A stretch of DNA of 64,000 bases from Parabacteroides chongii (GTDB lineage: Bacteria > Bacteroidota > Bacteroidia > Bacteroidales > Tannerellaceae): the NCBI RefSeq assembly GCF_029581355.1, contig NZ_CP120849.1:5798501-5862500 (forward strand), in the 5' to 3' direction. The stretch's first letter is position 1, and each line of letters opens with the position of its first letter. Position numbers and translations under genes: made by a program. Below the pieces are notes generated by a model. That model did not search any database. It was not told the origin of the DNA and saw nothing but the letters and a program-made list of their open reading frames with translations. Positions 1 through 8,429 of the stretch are shown piece after piece.

Positions 1-2330
1 TATGTACCGGCTCCACGAACATTGAACTTGATCTGGTTGGTGGCATCCGGACAAAGGTTACCGTTTTTATCCACTACCCGTACATTAATGAAAGACAGAT
101 CTTTGCCATCGGCAGTCAGATTGTTACGATCGGCAGAAAGCTCGATATGATGAGGTTTGCCGGCTGTATGTACTTCCTCTTCAGCAACTGCGTTTCCATC
201 CTTATCGTAAGCAACCACTTTCAGCGTACCCGGCTCATATTTGGTATCCATCCACATCAGGCGATAGCGTTTCTGACGTTCGAAACTCTTCTGAGCCGCT
301 TCGGTATAGCTGCTGTCGATGCCGATGCTCAGATCTTTCGTACGTTTACCCTGGCTCTTTCCGTTGATGAACAGCTCGGCAGAAGGATAGTTGGTGTAAA
401 CGAATACCGGAGTCACTTCACCTTCGCGTCCCGGCCATGTCCAGTGAGGCAGGATATGTAACGTCTTTTCAGCCTTGTTCCAATGACTGCGATACAGATA
501 GTAGCGGTCCTTTGGAATACCGGCCAGGTCAATGATACCGAACAGGGAGCTATGGCTCGGCCAGTTAGTATAATACGGAGTCGGTTCACCCAGATAGTCG
601 AAACCAGTCCATACGAACTCGCCGATACAATAAGGCAGGTCTTCATGCTGGATGAAATCGTCTTCCGGCAGGTTTGACCAGCCGCAATGCTCTACGTCGT
701 AAGAAGAACTCTGATGATCGTCGTAGACAGCCATCGCCTTGCGTTCAACCGGGAATTTATAGACACCGCGTGAACTTACCGTTGAAGCCGTCTCACTTCC
801 CAGAATAATTTCCTGCGGTAGTTTCTTGTAATTGACCTGATATCTGAACGGACGGTAGTTGAAACCGGCTACGTCCATTACGGCTGCAAAGTTATTGTTT
901 ACGACAGCATCCGGTGCATCCATACCCTGGGTTACCGGGCGAGTCGGGTCTTCCCGGTGGCAGATATCCTGCAGGAAGCGGGCAATCTTGGCATCTCCCT
1001 CGTTCCACTGGTTCGGCACTTCATTACCGATACACCACATCACCACACTCGGGTTATTACGGAAATGGTGAACCAGGTTTACCATGTCTTTTTCCGCCCA
1101 TTCATCGAAGAAGAGATTGTAGCCGTTCTTACATTTAGCGACATTCCATTCGTCGAAGCTTTCAGCCATCAGCATCATACCCATCTCATCACAAGCCTTC
1201 ACCAGTTCAGGAGCAGGCATGTTGTGGGAAGTACGGATCGCATTACACCCCATCTCTTTTAGGATACGGATCTGGCGACGGATAGCGGCATCATTCACAG
1301 CTGCTCCCAACGGCCCCAGGTCATGGTGGTTACATACGCCTTTGAACACGGTCTTTTCACCGTTCAGGAAAAAGCCTTTACCCGGAATGATCTCGATGGA
1401 ACGGATACCGAACGGGGTCGTGTATTCGTCTTTCAACTCGGTTCCGTTCCGGTACAAACGGCTTTCTGCCACATACAGGGCCGGCATATCCGGTGACCAA
1501 AGTGTCGGAGTATGAACAATAAACTCCTGGTCGACCGAACCGTTATTATATTTAATGTCGGTCAATGGAAGCATTGTCTCTACCAGCATCTGTCCGTTCG
1601 GATTACGAAGGCTTGTTTTTACTGCATATTGTTTCGGGTCAGCTCCTGCCGGCAGGTTCACCTTCGTGTTTACATTCACTTTGGCAAATTCTTTCTTTAC
1701 GATAGGAGTTGTCACATACGTTCCCCAAACAGGGATATGTGCATCTTCCGTAACAATCACATGTACGTTCCGATACAGACCGGCTCCGGGATACCAGCGG
1801 GATGATTCCGGCAGGTTTTCCAGGCGGACAGCCAATGTATTCTTCTGTCCCGGTTTCAGATACTTCGTAATATCGAAATGGAACGAGTTGTATCCATAAG
1901 GCCAATACCCTACTTCTTCTCCGTTAATATACACTTTCGCATGGCTCATCGCTCCATCGAACAGGATGGATGCTTTTTTACCTTCAGCGAACTGGGGGAC
2001 TTCAAACTCGGTACGGTACCAACCGACACCAACAAAAGGCAGACCGCCTGTACGTCCGGCGTGTTCCATTGCCTCTTTCTGGCCATCCTGTGAAATGGCT
2101 ACTTCCTGCTTGTCGTTCTGGGAACTGAACGGACCGTATATCGCCCAATCGTGAGGGACTGTCACCGATTGCCATTTACTGTCGTCGAAAGCGGGTTTGA
2201 TAAAGTCGGGGTTATCCTCACGGGTGAACTTCCAGTTTTTCTCCAGAAGGAACTCACTGCGTACTTGTGCTGAAAGGTTGGTCAGCAGTCCGAATAACGC
2301 GACTAAAATAACTAAATTGAATCTTTTCAT
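1..2330 (-). CDS. Secreted beta-galactosidase, glycoside hydrolase family 2 (3' end outside window)
   Basis: At least 776 residues are visible and the C-terminus runs off the window start. An N-terminal signal peptide (MKRFNLVILVALFGLLTNLSAQ) points to export. A GH2 sugar-binding domain follows, with the segment WYRTEFEVP, then an immunoglobulin-like domain and the TIM barrel. Glu437 in CIGNEVPNQW is the expected acid/base and Glu513 in GSETAST the likely nucleophile. The later segment GEFVWTGFDYLGEPTPYY is typical of Bacteroidetes GH2 beta-galactosidases. It would release galactose from glycans in the periplasm or at the cell surface. The gene is transcribed divergently from the dicarboxylate transporter and has a well-formed promoter. 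Family assignment is firm; the exact substrate is not visible. Confidence 0.93.
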   Translation of the reverse strand, partial: MKRFNLVILVALFGLLTNLSAQVRSEFLLEKNWKFTREDNPDFIKPAFDDSKWQSVTVPHDWAIYGPFSSQNDKQEVAISQDGQKEAMEHAGRTGGLPFVGVGWYRTEFEVPQFAEGKKASILFDGAMSHAKVYINGEEVGYWPYGYNSFHFDITKYLKPGQKNTLAVRLENLPESSRWYPGAGLYRNVHVIVTEDAHIPVWGTYVTTPIVKKEFAKVNVNTKVNLPAGADPKQYAVKTSLRNPNGQMLVETMLPLTDIKYNNGSVDQEFIVHTPTLWSPDMPALYVAESRLYRNGTELKDEYTTPFGIRSIEIIPGKGFFLNGEKTVFKGVCNHHDLGPLGAAVNDAAIRRQIRILKEMGCNAIRTSHNMPAPELVKACDEMGMMLMAESFDEWNVAKCKNGYNLFFDEWAEKDMVNLVHHFRNNPSVVMWCIGNEVPNQWNEGDAKIARFLQDICHREDPTRPVTQGMDAPDAVVNNNFAAVMDVAGFNYRPFRYQVNYKKLPQEIILGSETASTVSSRGVYKFPVERKAMAVYDDHQSSSYDVEHCGWSNLPEDDFIQHEDLPYCIGEFVWTGFDYLGEPTPYYTNWPSHSSLFGIIDLAGIPKDRYYLYRSHWNKAEKTLHILPHWTWPGREGEVTPVFVYTNYPSAELFINGKSQGKRTKDLSIGIDSSYTEAAQKSFERQKRYRLMWMDTKYEPGTLKVVAYDKDGNAVAEEEVHTAGKPHHIELSADRNNLTADGKDLSFINVRVVDKNGNLCPDATNQIKFNVRGAGT

Positions 2331-2364
2331 GCGCATTTTAATGTTTTTGTAGTTCTTAGCGCAG

Positions 2365-2395
2365 CAAAAATAGCTAAATTTGCAGCTTTCACAAA
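2365..2395 (-). promoter_or_regulatory. Bacteroidetes-type promoter of the GH2 gene
   Basis: On the minus strand a TTTG (-33 box, 2392-2395) is followed after 19 bp by TATTTTTG (-7 box, 2365-2372). Element sequences and spacing both match the Bacteroides sigma-ABfr consensus. It overlaps the opposing dcuB -7 box. Confidence 0.75.
2375..2382 (+). promoter_or_regulatory. -7 box upstream of dcuB
   Basis: TAAATTTG matches TAnnTTTG and lies 41 bp before the dcuB start. A TTTG at 2346-2349 is 25 bp upstream, longer than usual. It interleaves with the divergent GH2 promoter, so the two may compete. Confidence 0.55.
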
Positions 2396-2423
2396 CTAAA
2401 TCTACAATAACAAGTTACTGAAT

Positions 2424-3728
2424 ATGTTAATTCAACTAGCGTTTGTACTAATTGCAATTATAATCGGAGCTCGCCTTGGTGGTATTGGGCTTGGTGTTTT
2501 AGGTGGGCTCGGGCTTGCCGTACTGACTTTTGTCTTCGGGCTCGAACCAACTTCTCCTCCTATCGACGTGATGTTGATGATCGTAGCCGTCATCGCTGCA
2601 GCCAGTTGCATGCAGGCAGCCGGTGGCCTGGACCTGATGGTGAAATGGGCAGAAAAACTTCTTCGTAAGAATCCTTCCAAAATTACAATATTAAGTCCGC
2701 TGGTTACCTATGTTTTCACGTTTATTGCCGGGACAGGACATGTGGCTTACTCGGTTTTACCGGTTATCGCGGAAGTGGCGACCGAAACGAAAATACGTCC
2801 GGAACGCCCGCTGGGTATTGCCGTGATCGCTTCACAGCAGGCTATTACAGCCAGTCCGATCTCTGCGGCGACCGTGGCTCTGTTGAGTATGCTGGTGGGA
2901 CAAGGATTCAATGTGACTCTATTCGATATTCTGATGATCTCCGTACCTTGTACGCTGGCAGGCGTGCTGGCTGGTGCTTTCTATTCCCTGCGTGTCGGTA
3001 AAGAGCTGGAAGACGATCCTGAATTTAAAAGACGTATTGCAGAAGGTGAATTCACAACCCAAAAGTATGAGTTGAAAGATGTAAAGAATCAGAAAGCGGC
3101 CGGCTGGTCGGTTATCATATTTATCCTGGCGACTATCGGTATCATCCTGTTCGGTTCCATCGAAAGTATCCGTCCGACATTCAACGGCCAGTCTCTGTCG
3201 ATGGCTTACATTATCGAGATATTGATGTTGTCGGCTGCCGCCATTATCCTGCTGGCAACCCGGACAGACGGGATCAAAGCCGTTCAGGGTTCGGTCTTTT
3301 CTGCCGGTATGCAGGCTGTTGTCGCCATCTTCGGTATTGCCTGGATGGGCGATACGTTTATCGGAGGGAATATGGCGGAGCTGAAAGGCTCGATTGAACA
3401 AATCGTTACCGAAATGCCTTGGTTATTCGGGATCGCCCTGTTTCTGATGTCTATCCTGCTATTCAGCCAGGCGGCAACCGTACGTGCTTTATTGCCGCTG
3501 GGAATCGCTCTGGGAATATCTCCTTATATGTTGATCGCCCTTTTCCCTGCCGTGAACGGTTACTTTTTCATACCGAACTACCCGACAGTCGTAGCTGCGA
3601 TCAATTTTGACCGTACAGGAACCACCCATATCGGGAAATATATCCTGAATCACTCTTTTATGATCCCCGGATTGATCGCGACAGGAGTTTCCGTAATGCT
3701 AGGCTTACTCCTTATACAGCTATTTTAA
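2424..3728 (+). CDS. dcuB: Anaerobic C4-dicarboxylate transporter, DcuA/DcuB family
   Basis: 434 residues, the normal Dcu length, almost entirely hydrophobic with about ten membrane segments. The N-terminal stretch rich in GARLGGIGLG and the segments AGTGHVAYSVLPVIAE and ASQQAITASPISAATVALLS are hallmarks of DcuA/DcuB antiporters. These exchange fumarate, malate or aspartate for succinate in fumarate respiration, which fits a succinate-producing Bacteroidales. A cytoplasmic loop near residues 190-230 is charged. The gene stands alone with its own promoter. DcuA and DcuB cannot be told apart by eye; the symbol follows usual Bacteroidetes naming. Confidence 0.88.
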   Translation: MLIQLAFVLIAIIIGARLGGIGLGVLGGLGLAVLTFVFGLEPTSPPIDVMLMIVAVIAAASCMQAAGGLDLMVKWAEKLLRKNPSKITILSPLVTYVFTFIAGTGHVAYSVLPVIAEVATETKIRPERPLGIAVIASQQAITASPISAATVALLSMLVGQGFNVTLFDILMISVPCTLAGVLAGAFYSLRVGKELEDDPEFKRRIAEGEFTTQKYELKDVKNQKAAGWSVIIFILATIGIILFGSIESIRPTFNGQSLSMAYIIEILMLSAAAIILLATRTDGIKAVQGSVFSAGMQAVVAIFGIAWMGDTFIGGNMAELKGSIEQIVTEMPWLFGIALFLMSILLFSQAATVRALLPLGIALGISPYMLIALFPAVNGYFFIPNYPTVVAAINFDRTGTTHIGKYILNHSFMIPGLIATGVSVMLGLLLIQLF

Positions 3729-3809
3729 TATACAGAGGCAGTAAAGCAATCCGGTAAAATTGACAAATATATTAGACATTTTGCTATCTCATCGCTTCTG
3801 AATCTTGTA

Positions 3810-3817
3810 TAATTTTG
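3810..3817 (+). promoter_or_regulatory. -7 box of the thioredoxin gene
   Basis: TAATTTTG fits TAnnTTTG and ends 25 bp before the ATG. No convincing -33 element at the usual distance. Confidence 0.55.
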
Positions 3818-3842
3818 CACTGTAAATAAAAACAATGAGCAT

Positions 3843-4202
3843 ATGAAACCAGTAGAATTGACAAAAGCAGATTTCATTCAGAAAGTTGGTAATTTTGAAG
3901 CAGATCCGAAAGATTGGAAATATATAGGAGACAAACCTTGTATCGTGGACTTCCAGGCACCGTGGTGCGGTTACTGCAAACGCCTGGATCCAATATTGGA
4001 TGAGTTCGCAGAAACATACGATGGAAAACTGACTATCTATAAAGTGAATGTAGATAATGAGGAAGCTCTGGAGACGGCATTCAATATCCGTACCATCCCG
4101 ACACTTCTTATCTGCAAACCGGACGGGACAAAAGAATTCATGCTCGGAACAATGCCCAAGCACGAGTTAAAAAAGATCATTGAAGAAAATATCCTGAAAT
4201 AA
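3843..4202 (+). CDS. Thioredoxin family protein
   Basis: 119 residues, a single thioredoxin fold. The redox motif is WCGYC (Cys42 and Cys45) instead of the classical WCGPC, with an extra Cys33 upstream. The cis-proline loop is present as TIPT and a glycine-rich turn lies near the C-terminus. There is no signal peptide, so it acts in the cytoplasm as a thiol-disulfide reductant. The Gly-Tyr active site is common in Bacteroidetes thioredoxins and should alter redox potential. The stop lies 15 bp from that of the convergent lipoprotein gene. Confidence 0.9.
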   Translation: MKPVELTKADFIQKVGNFEADPKDWKYIGDKPCIVDFQAPWCGYCKRLDPILDEFAETYDGKLTIYKVNVDNEEALETAFNIRTIPTLLICKPDGTKEFMLGTMPKHELKKIIEENILK

Positions 4203-4217
4203 GATTCACACAGTCTG

Positions 4218-4868
4218 TTATTTACGGACTGTGATATGGAAACAGCCTTGCTTGCGTTCGTGCTTGATATAACAGCGTTCAGCCTTTCGCTGATCGCGGA
4301 GCACAGACGCAAGTACCATTTTCAGACGGTCGCTATCGATATTCAACGTATCCTTTTCGTCTATTTTGGTGTAACGAACCCAAGATATATCAAAAGTAGT
4401 ACCATAACGGTGAGCTGAATTCATGGAAGCGTTATAGTTACGTTTTCCTAATTTCTTCACGTCATCGACCGTACGGGTAACGCTTGTCACCTTTACTTTA
4501 TAGATGGAAGCATTCAGGTTATAAAGGGAATCCTGAAAATTACGTCCGATATCTTCCAGTAATGTAGCAGCTTCGGGGATGAGATAAGGGATGGAATGTT
4601 TCAATTCTTCCACTTCATAATAATCACAGGTCTTGATCTCTTTCATTTTTTTAGAGGCATGTTCGGCATCATCCCGGTTACTGATAGGTTCTATCCCTAT
4701 TTTCTGCGCTACCGCCAACTGAACATCATTCAAGTCATTAAAGTCCCGGTTATAGCTACCATTATACCAAATAGTTTTCAACTCACCCCGCTTTTCCTTG
4801 CAAGAAGAAAAAGCACAAACAGCCAGCAATACGGCCACCAAACTTATTGTATTTATAAATAATTTCAT
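4218..4868 (-). CDS. Lipoprotein with M15-like (DUF5715-type) peptidase signature
   Basis: 216 residues with a lipoprotein signal (lipobox FSSC, Cys23). The C-terminal half carries SAHRYGTTFDI with His153 and Asp160, and a late GCFHITV with His211. This is the spacing of the zinc ligands in M15 D-Ala-D-Ala carboxypeptidases (SxHxxGxxxD then H). The usual acid of the ExWH motif is not in place; Glu204 is the nearest candidate. It is therefore probably a periplasmic, membrane-tethered cell-wall peptidase, or an inactive relative that binds peptidoglycan. The residue pattern is seen directly; the function is inferred. It overlaps no other gene and converges on the thioredoxin. Confidence 0.7.
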   Translation of the reverse strand: MKLFINTISLVAVLLAVCAFSSCKEKRGELKTIWYNGSYNRDFNDLNDVQLAVAQKIGIEPISNRDDAEHASKKMKEIKTCDYYEVEELKHSIPYLIPEAATLLEDIGRNFQDSLYNLNASIYKVKVTSVTRTVDDVKKLGKRNYNASMNSAHRYGTTFDISWVRYTKIDEKDTLNIDSDRLKMVLASVLRDQRKAERCYIKHERKQGCFHITVRK

Positions 4869-4887
4869 CCTTTTTGATTTAGGGAAA

Positions 4888-4895
4888 CAAAAATA
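4888..4895 (-). promoter_or_regulatory. -7 box of the M15-like lipoprotein gene
   Basis: The minus strand reads TATTTTTG, 19 bp upstream of the start codon, matching TAnnTTTG. No -33 element recognised. Confidence 0.5.
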
Positions 4896-4938
4896 AGAAA
4901 AATAACAGACTTAACAGGATAAGAGAAAAAAGATTTCG

Positions 4939-4946
4939 TACTTTTG
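4939..4946 (+). promoter_or_regulatory. -7 box of the toxin-antitoxin operon
   Basis: TACTTTTG matches TAnnTTTG and ends 22 bp before the antitoxin ATG. It is the only promoter-like element ahead of both genes. Confidence 0.55.
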
Positions 4947-4968
4947 TAAACAGCATAAATAAAAGAAT

Positions 4969-5223
4969 ATGGATATGAGTACTTTAGAACTAAGACTTTC
5001 ACTGATTGAACAATTGACTCAAATCGATGATGAGCAGTTGTTGCACAAGATCAAAAATCTTATCAGCCAGCACACAGGCAAGAAAGCCGAACGCCTGCCG
5101 GCACAAATGACGGTAGATGAGCTGAAAGAGGTGTTGAAGAAATCTATAGAAGAATCCAAACAAGGATTAGGCATGACTTCCGATGAATTACGAAAAAGAC
5201 ATCCGTTATGCCAACAAGATTAA
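4969..5223 (+). CDS. Putative antitoxin of a type II toxin-antitoxin pair
   Basis: 84 residues, highly charged and helical, with no recognisable DNA-binding motif in the N-terminal part (STLELRLSLIEQLTQIDDEQ). A basic-to-acidic C-terminal helix could wrap the toxin. The call comes mainly from context. The downstream ParE/RelE-like gene starts inside this gene with a 16-bp overlap, the usual antitoxin-first arrangement. A second in-frame ATG at 4975 is an alternative start. It would neutralise the toxin and possibly repress the operon; neither can be shown from sequence alone. Confidence 0.65.
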   Translation: MDMSTLELRLSLIEQLTQIDDEQLLHKIKNLISQHTGKKAERLPAQMTVDELKEVLKKSIEESKQGLGMTSDELRKRHPLCQQD

Positions 5224-5522
5224 AGTGGTTGCCACAAGCTATTACCTTACTTGAAAATATTTACGGTTATTACAGTAAGAGGAGTGAACGCTCTGCCGTT
5301 CGCTTATATAACAGAATCATTGATTCTGCTGAACCGTTAAAGACATTCCCTCACGCAGGACCTCTCGAACCTTTATTAAAGGATTTTCCACAGAATTTTC
5401 ATTCGTTTGTTGTCGAAAAACATTATAAGCTGATCTATACAATCAGCCCCGATCTCATCGAAATACATGCCATATGGGATTGCAGGCAAGACGACTGGAA
5501 ACTTAAAGAAATGTTCCGATAG
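5208..5522 (+). CDS. RelE/ParE-superfamily toxin
   Basis: 104 residues. The pattern of an N-terminal helix pair (ITLLENIYGYYSKRSERSAVRLYNRI), a central FPHAGPLEPLL, then VEKHYKLIYTIS and a final IHAIWDCRQD fits the ParE/RelE fold. The IW(D/N)xRQ ending is characteristic. Members either cleave mRNA on the ribosome or poison DNA gyrase; the ParE-like ending suggests gyrase, but this is inference. It starts within the antitoxin gene, implying translational coupling. Nothing suggests decay: length and conserved positions are intact. Confidence 0.78.
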   Translation: MPTRLKWLPQAITLLENIYGYYSKRSERSAVRLYNRIIDSAEPLKTFPHAGPLEPLLKDFPQNFHSFVVEKHYKLIYTISPDLIEIHAIWDCRQDDWKLKEMFR

Positions 5523-5571
5523 TTATTCTCAAAAAAAAACCCGAATCTATTTAGGAGACAAAGAATATTAC

Positions 5572-5579
5572 TAATTTTG
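5572..5579 (+). promoter_or_regulatory. -7 box upstream of phoH
   Basis: TAATTTTG matches TAnnTTTG about 60 bp before phoH. It probably drives the phoH-purC-ubiE-aroE run, whose gaps are 6 to 19 bp. Confidence 0.55.
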
Positions 5580-5640
5580 CGTACCTAAATAATAGATGGG
5601 ATAAAAACATAAAAATTATAAGGAAAAAGGAAAAGAACGG

Positions 5641-6645
5641 ATGATAGAACGAATATATATTCTGGAAAGCGTAGACCCGGTTATTTTTTACGGAGTGAAC
5701 AATGCGAACATGCAGCTTATCAAAACACTGTTTCCCAAGCTTCGCATCGTTGCCCGAGGAAATGTGATGAAAGTAATCGGAGACGAAGATGAATCCGAAC
5801 TGTTCCTGAAGAAAATCCGGGAAGTCGAGAAATACTGCGAGGAGTTCAATTCCCTGACCGAAGATGTCATACTCGACATTATCAAAGGTAAAGCCCCGAC
5901 CGTCGTTAAACAGGAGAACCTGATCATTCATGGGATGAACGGTAAGGCGATCGTTGCCCGTACCGAAAACCAGCAATTACTCGTGAAAGCGTTCGAAGAG
6001 AACGACCTGGTATTTGCCACCGGTCCGGCTGGGACAGGCAAGACTTTCGTTGCGATCGCCCTGGCCGTAAAAGCATTAAAGAACAAAGAAATAAGGAAGA
6101 TCATCCTGAGCCGACCTGCCGTCGAAGCCGGCGAGAAGCTGGGATTCCTTCCGGGAGAGATGAAAGACAAGCTCGATCCGTATCTCCAGCCGTTGTACGA
6201 TGCCCTGCAGGATATGATACCGGGAGCGAAACTCAAAGAATATATGGAAAATAACGTGATTCAGATCGCTCCACTGGCTTTTATGCGCGGACGTACGCTG
6301 AACGATGCCGTTATTATCCTCGATGAAGCACAAAATACGACTACGCACCAGATCAAGATGTTCCTCACCCGCCTGGGTATGAATGCTAAAATGATCATTA
6401 CCGGTGACGTAACGCAGATCGACCTTCCTCCCACAGCGACTTCCGGACTCGTGCAGGCCATGCAGATACTGAAAGGCGTAAAAGGGATCGGCAAGATTGA
6501 ATTCGATAAGAAAGATATCGTACGCCATAAACTGGTGCAACGCATCGTCGAAGCTTACGATAAATTCGACGAAAAGAAAAAAGCCGCGCATGCCGCCGCT
6601 AAGACAACAACAGAAAAGAACAACAAACTATCAGAAAACAATTAA
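5641..6645 (+). CDS. phoH: PhoH family ATPase
   Basis: 334 residues, the usual PhoH-like length. A Walker A motif GPAGTGKT lies near residue 130 and a Walker B segment [10 protein letters not shown] near residue 225, followed by the sensor-like region [11 protein letters not shown]. An N-terminal KH-like or small RNA-binding region precedes the ATPase domain. PhoH-like proteins are cytoplasmic P-loop ATPases linked to RNA metabolism and often encoded beside ybeY. Here the neighbours are purC and other housekeeping genes instead. The lysine-rich C-terminal tail is likely disordered. Confidence 0.92.
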   Translation: MIERIYILESVDPVIFYGVNNANMQLIKTLFPKLRIVARGNVMKVIGDEDESELFLKKIREVEKYCEEFNSLTEDVILDIIKGKAPTVVKQENLIIHGMNGKAIVARTENQQLLVKAFEENDLVFATGPAGTGKTFVAIALAVKALKNKEIRKIILSRPAVEAGEKLGFLPGEMKDKLDPYLQPLYDALQDMIPGAKLKEYMENNVIQIAPLAFMRGRTLNDAVIILDEAQNTTTHQIKMFLTRLGMNAKMIITGDVTQIDLPPTATSGLVQAMQILKGVKGIGKIEFDKKDIVRHKLVQRIVEAYDKFDEKKKAAHAAAKTTTEKNNKLSENN

Positions 6646-6658
6646 AAATAAATTGGTC

Positions 6659-7609
6659 ATGAAGAAGGCGTTAGTTAAAACAGATTACAATTTCCCGGGA
6701 CAAAAGAGTGTCTATCATGGTAAAGTACGCGACGTGTACAATATCAATGACGAAGTATTGGTGATGGTCGCAACCGACCGTATTTCAGCTTTCGACGTAG
6801 TATTGCCGGAAGGTATTCCTTACAAAGGCCAGATGTTGAACCAGATTGCTGCCAAATTCCTTGACGCGACCACCGACATTTGTCCGAACTGGAAAATGGC
6901 TTCACCCGACCCAATGGTTACCGTTGGTGTGCAGTGCGAAGGTTTCCCTGTTGAAATGATCGTACGCGGTTACCTTTGCGGTAGCGCATGGCGTGCTTAC
7001 AAAAGCGGTGTACGCGAAATCTGCGGTGTGAAACTGCCGGAAGGGATGCGCGAAAACCAGCGTTTCCCGGAACCTATCATCACCCCGACAACGAAAGCTG
7101 CCATCGGTGCTCACGACGAAGATATCTCCAAAGAAGAAATCCTGAAACAGGGACTTGTTTCTGAAGCCGACTACGCCGTTCTTGAAAAATATACAATGGA
7201 GCTCTTCAAACGTGGTACAGAGATTGCAGCCGGACGCGGACTGATCCTGGTCGATACCAAATATGAATTCGGTCACCGTGACGGTAAGATCTACCTGATC
7301 GATGAGATCCATACACCGGACTCTTCCCGTTATTTCTATTCAGAAGGTTACGAAGACCGTTTCGCCAAAGGTGAACCGCAGAAACAGCTGTCTAAAGAAT
7401 TCGTTCGCGAATGGTTGATGGATAACGGCTTCCAGGGTAAAGCAGGCCAGGTGGTTCCTGAAATGACTCCGGCTATCGTCGAAGGTATCAGCGACCGCTA
7501 CATCGAGCTGTTCGAACATATCACCGGCGAAAAATTCGTGAAAGGCGATACAGACGACTTGCTTGCACGTATCGAAAAGAACGTTACAGATTATCTGAAC
7601 AATAAATAA
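6659..7609 (+). CDS. purC: Phosphoribosylaminoimidazole-succinocarboxamide synthase (SAICAR synthetase)
   Basis: 316 residues from the ATG at 6659. An in-frame ATG at 6497 exists but lies inside phoH, so the downstream start is chosen; it yields the expected N-terminus with [16 protein letters not shown] motifs are clear: [10 protein letters not shown], the ATP-binding region [16 protein letters not shown], and [28 protein letters not shown]. The enzyme joins aspartate to CAIR with ATP in de novo purine synthesis. It is the longer bacterial form. The gene follows phoH by 13 bp and precedes ubiE by 6 bp, so co-transcription is likely. Confidence 0.96.
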   Translation: MKKALVKTDYNFPGQKSVYHGKVRDVYNINDEVLVMVATDRISAFDVVLPEGIPYKGQMLNQIAAKFLDATTDICPNWKMASPDPMVTVGVQCEGFPVEMIVRGYLCGSAWRAYKSGVREICGVKLPEGMRENQRFPEPIITPTTKAAIGAHDEDISKEEILKQGLVSEADYAVLEKYTMELFKRGTEIAAGRGLILVDTKYEFGHRDGKIYLIDEIHTPDSSRYFYSEGYEDRFAKGEPQKQLSKEFVREWLMDNGFQGKAGQVVPEMTPAIVEGISDRYIELFEHITGEKFVKGDTDDLLARIEKNVTDYLNNK

Positions 7610-7615
7610 GAATGT

Positions 7616-8410
7616 ATGAAGTACGGTTCGGAACAGATTTTACCTTACAACAGGGAAGAACAAAAGAGCACACAAGTCAGACGTATGTTCGACTCGATTG
7701 CAGGCACCTATGATCTGCTGAACCATACGCTCTCGTTCGGAATTGATAAAATATGGCGCAGGAAAGGTATCGCTTTCCTGCGTCCTTTTTCTCCGAAGTC
7801 GATACTGGATATCGCAACCGGAACAGGCGACCTGGCCATCTCCATGCAAAAGAAACTGAAGGCGGACCGGATCATCGGCGCCGACATTTCGGAAGGTATG
7901 ATGCAGGTCGGACGTGAGAAAGTAGCCCGTGCCGGTCTTTCGGAGCATATCTCTTTCGAACAACAAGACTGTACGGCGCTTACTTATCCGGACAACTCGT
8001 TCGATGCCGTTACTGCCGCATTCGGAGTACGTAACTTTGAAAATATAGAACAAGGGATAGCAGAGATGTTCAGGGTCCTGAAACCCGGCGGCCATCTCAT
8101 GATCCTGGAGCTTTCCACCCCGGAACATTTTCCGATGAAACAGCTCTACCCTATTTATTCAAAGACGATTATTCCATTTATAGGCCGGTTGTTCTCAAAA
8201 GAAAAAGCGGCATACAGTTATTTGCCGGAATCCATCAAGGTCGTTCCTCAAGGAAAGGTTATGGAAGAACTACTCGCCCGTCAAGGTTTTACACAGGCGA
8301 AAGCACGCACCTTTACCTTTGGAATTTGTTCATTATATACAGCCTGTAAGGACAGTTCGCCCAGTAAGGGCAGTAGTAAGGGCAGTTCGCGAACTGCCCC
8401 TACAATTTAA
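7616..8410 (+). CDS. ubiE: Demethylmenaquinone methyltransferase (UbiE/MenG family) with extended C-terminus
   Basis: 264 residues. Class I methyltransferase motifs are present: [13 protein letters not shown] (SAM binding), [13 protein letters not shown] and [25 protein letters not shown], which is the UbiE/MenG signature. In a menaquinone-using anaerobe the product makes menaquinone from demethylmenaquinone, so menG is the better functional name. The conserved domain ends with [13 protein letters not shown]. The last 18 or so residues (Ser, Gly and Lys rich) are translated from a REP-like palindrome, and the stop codon falls just after it. The tail is unlikely to matter for catalysis. Confidence 0.93.
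   Translation: MKYGSEQILPYNREEQKSTQVRRMFDSIAGTYDLLNHTLSFGIDKIWRRKGIAFLRPFSPKSILDIATGTGDLAISMQKKLKADRIIGADISEGMMQVGREKVARAGLSEHISFEQQDCTALTYPDNSFDAVTAAFGVRNFENIEQGIAEMFRVLKPGGHLMILELSTPEHFPMKQLYPIYSKTIIPFIGRLFSKEKAAYSYLPESIKVVPQGKVMEELLARQGFTQAKARTFTFGICSLYTACKDSSPSKGSSKGSSRTAPTI
8376..8403. repeat. REP-like palindrome, TTCGCGAA core, inside the 3' end of ubiE
   Basis: A 28-bp inverted repeat with one mismatched pair; its inner 20 bp, GGGCAGTTCGCGAACTGCCC, are a perfect palindrome. A partial upstream copy (GACAGTTCGCC near 8351) suggests tandem growth. It shares the TTCGCGAA core and GGGC/GCCC arms with the element at 36571-36608. It lies between co-directional genes and encodes the last residues of ubiE. 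RNA from it would form a strong hairpin just before aroE. Confidence 0.85.
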
Positions 8411-8429
8411 ACATAAAAAGAAGAAGGTT

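Noticed and set aside
2919-3401. Minus-strand open frame inside dcuB
   Set aside because: It is a shadow of the transporter gene, with polar low-complexity translation and no start signals.
4209-4233. Terminator between thioredoxin and the M15-like gene
   Set aside because: CACAGTC and GACTGTG form only a 7-bp stem without a T-tract, and half lies inside the coding sequence of the minus-strand gene.
6497-6658. Upstream in-frame extension of purC
   Set aside because: It lies inside phoH and encodes no family sequence; the ATG at 6659 fits SAICAR synthetases.
8319-8429. Upstream in-frame extension of aroE
   Set aside because: It would overlap ubiE by 92 bp and translates the REP-like repeat; the ATG at 8430 gives the family N-terminus.
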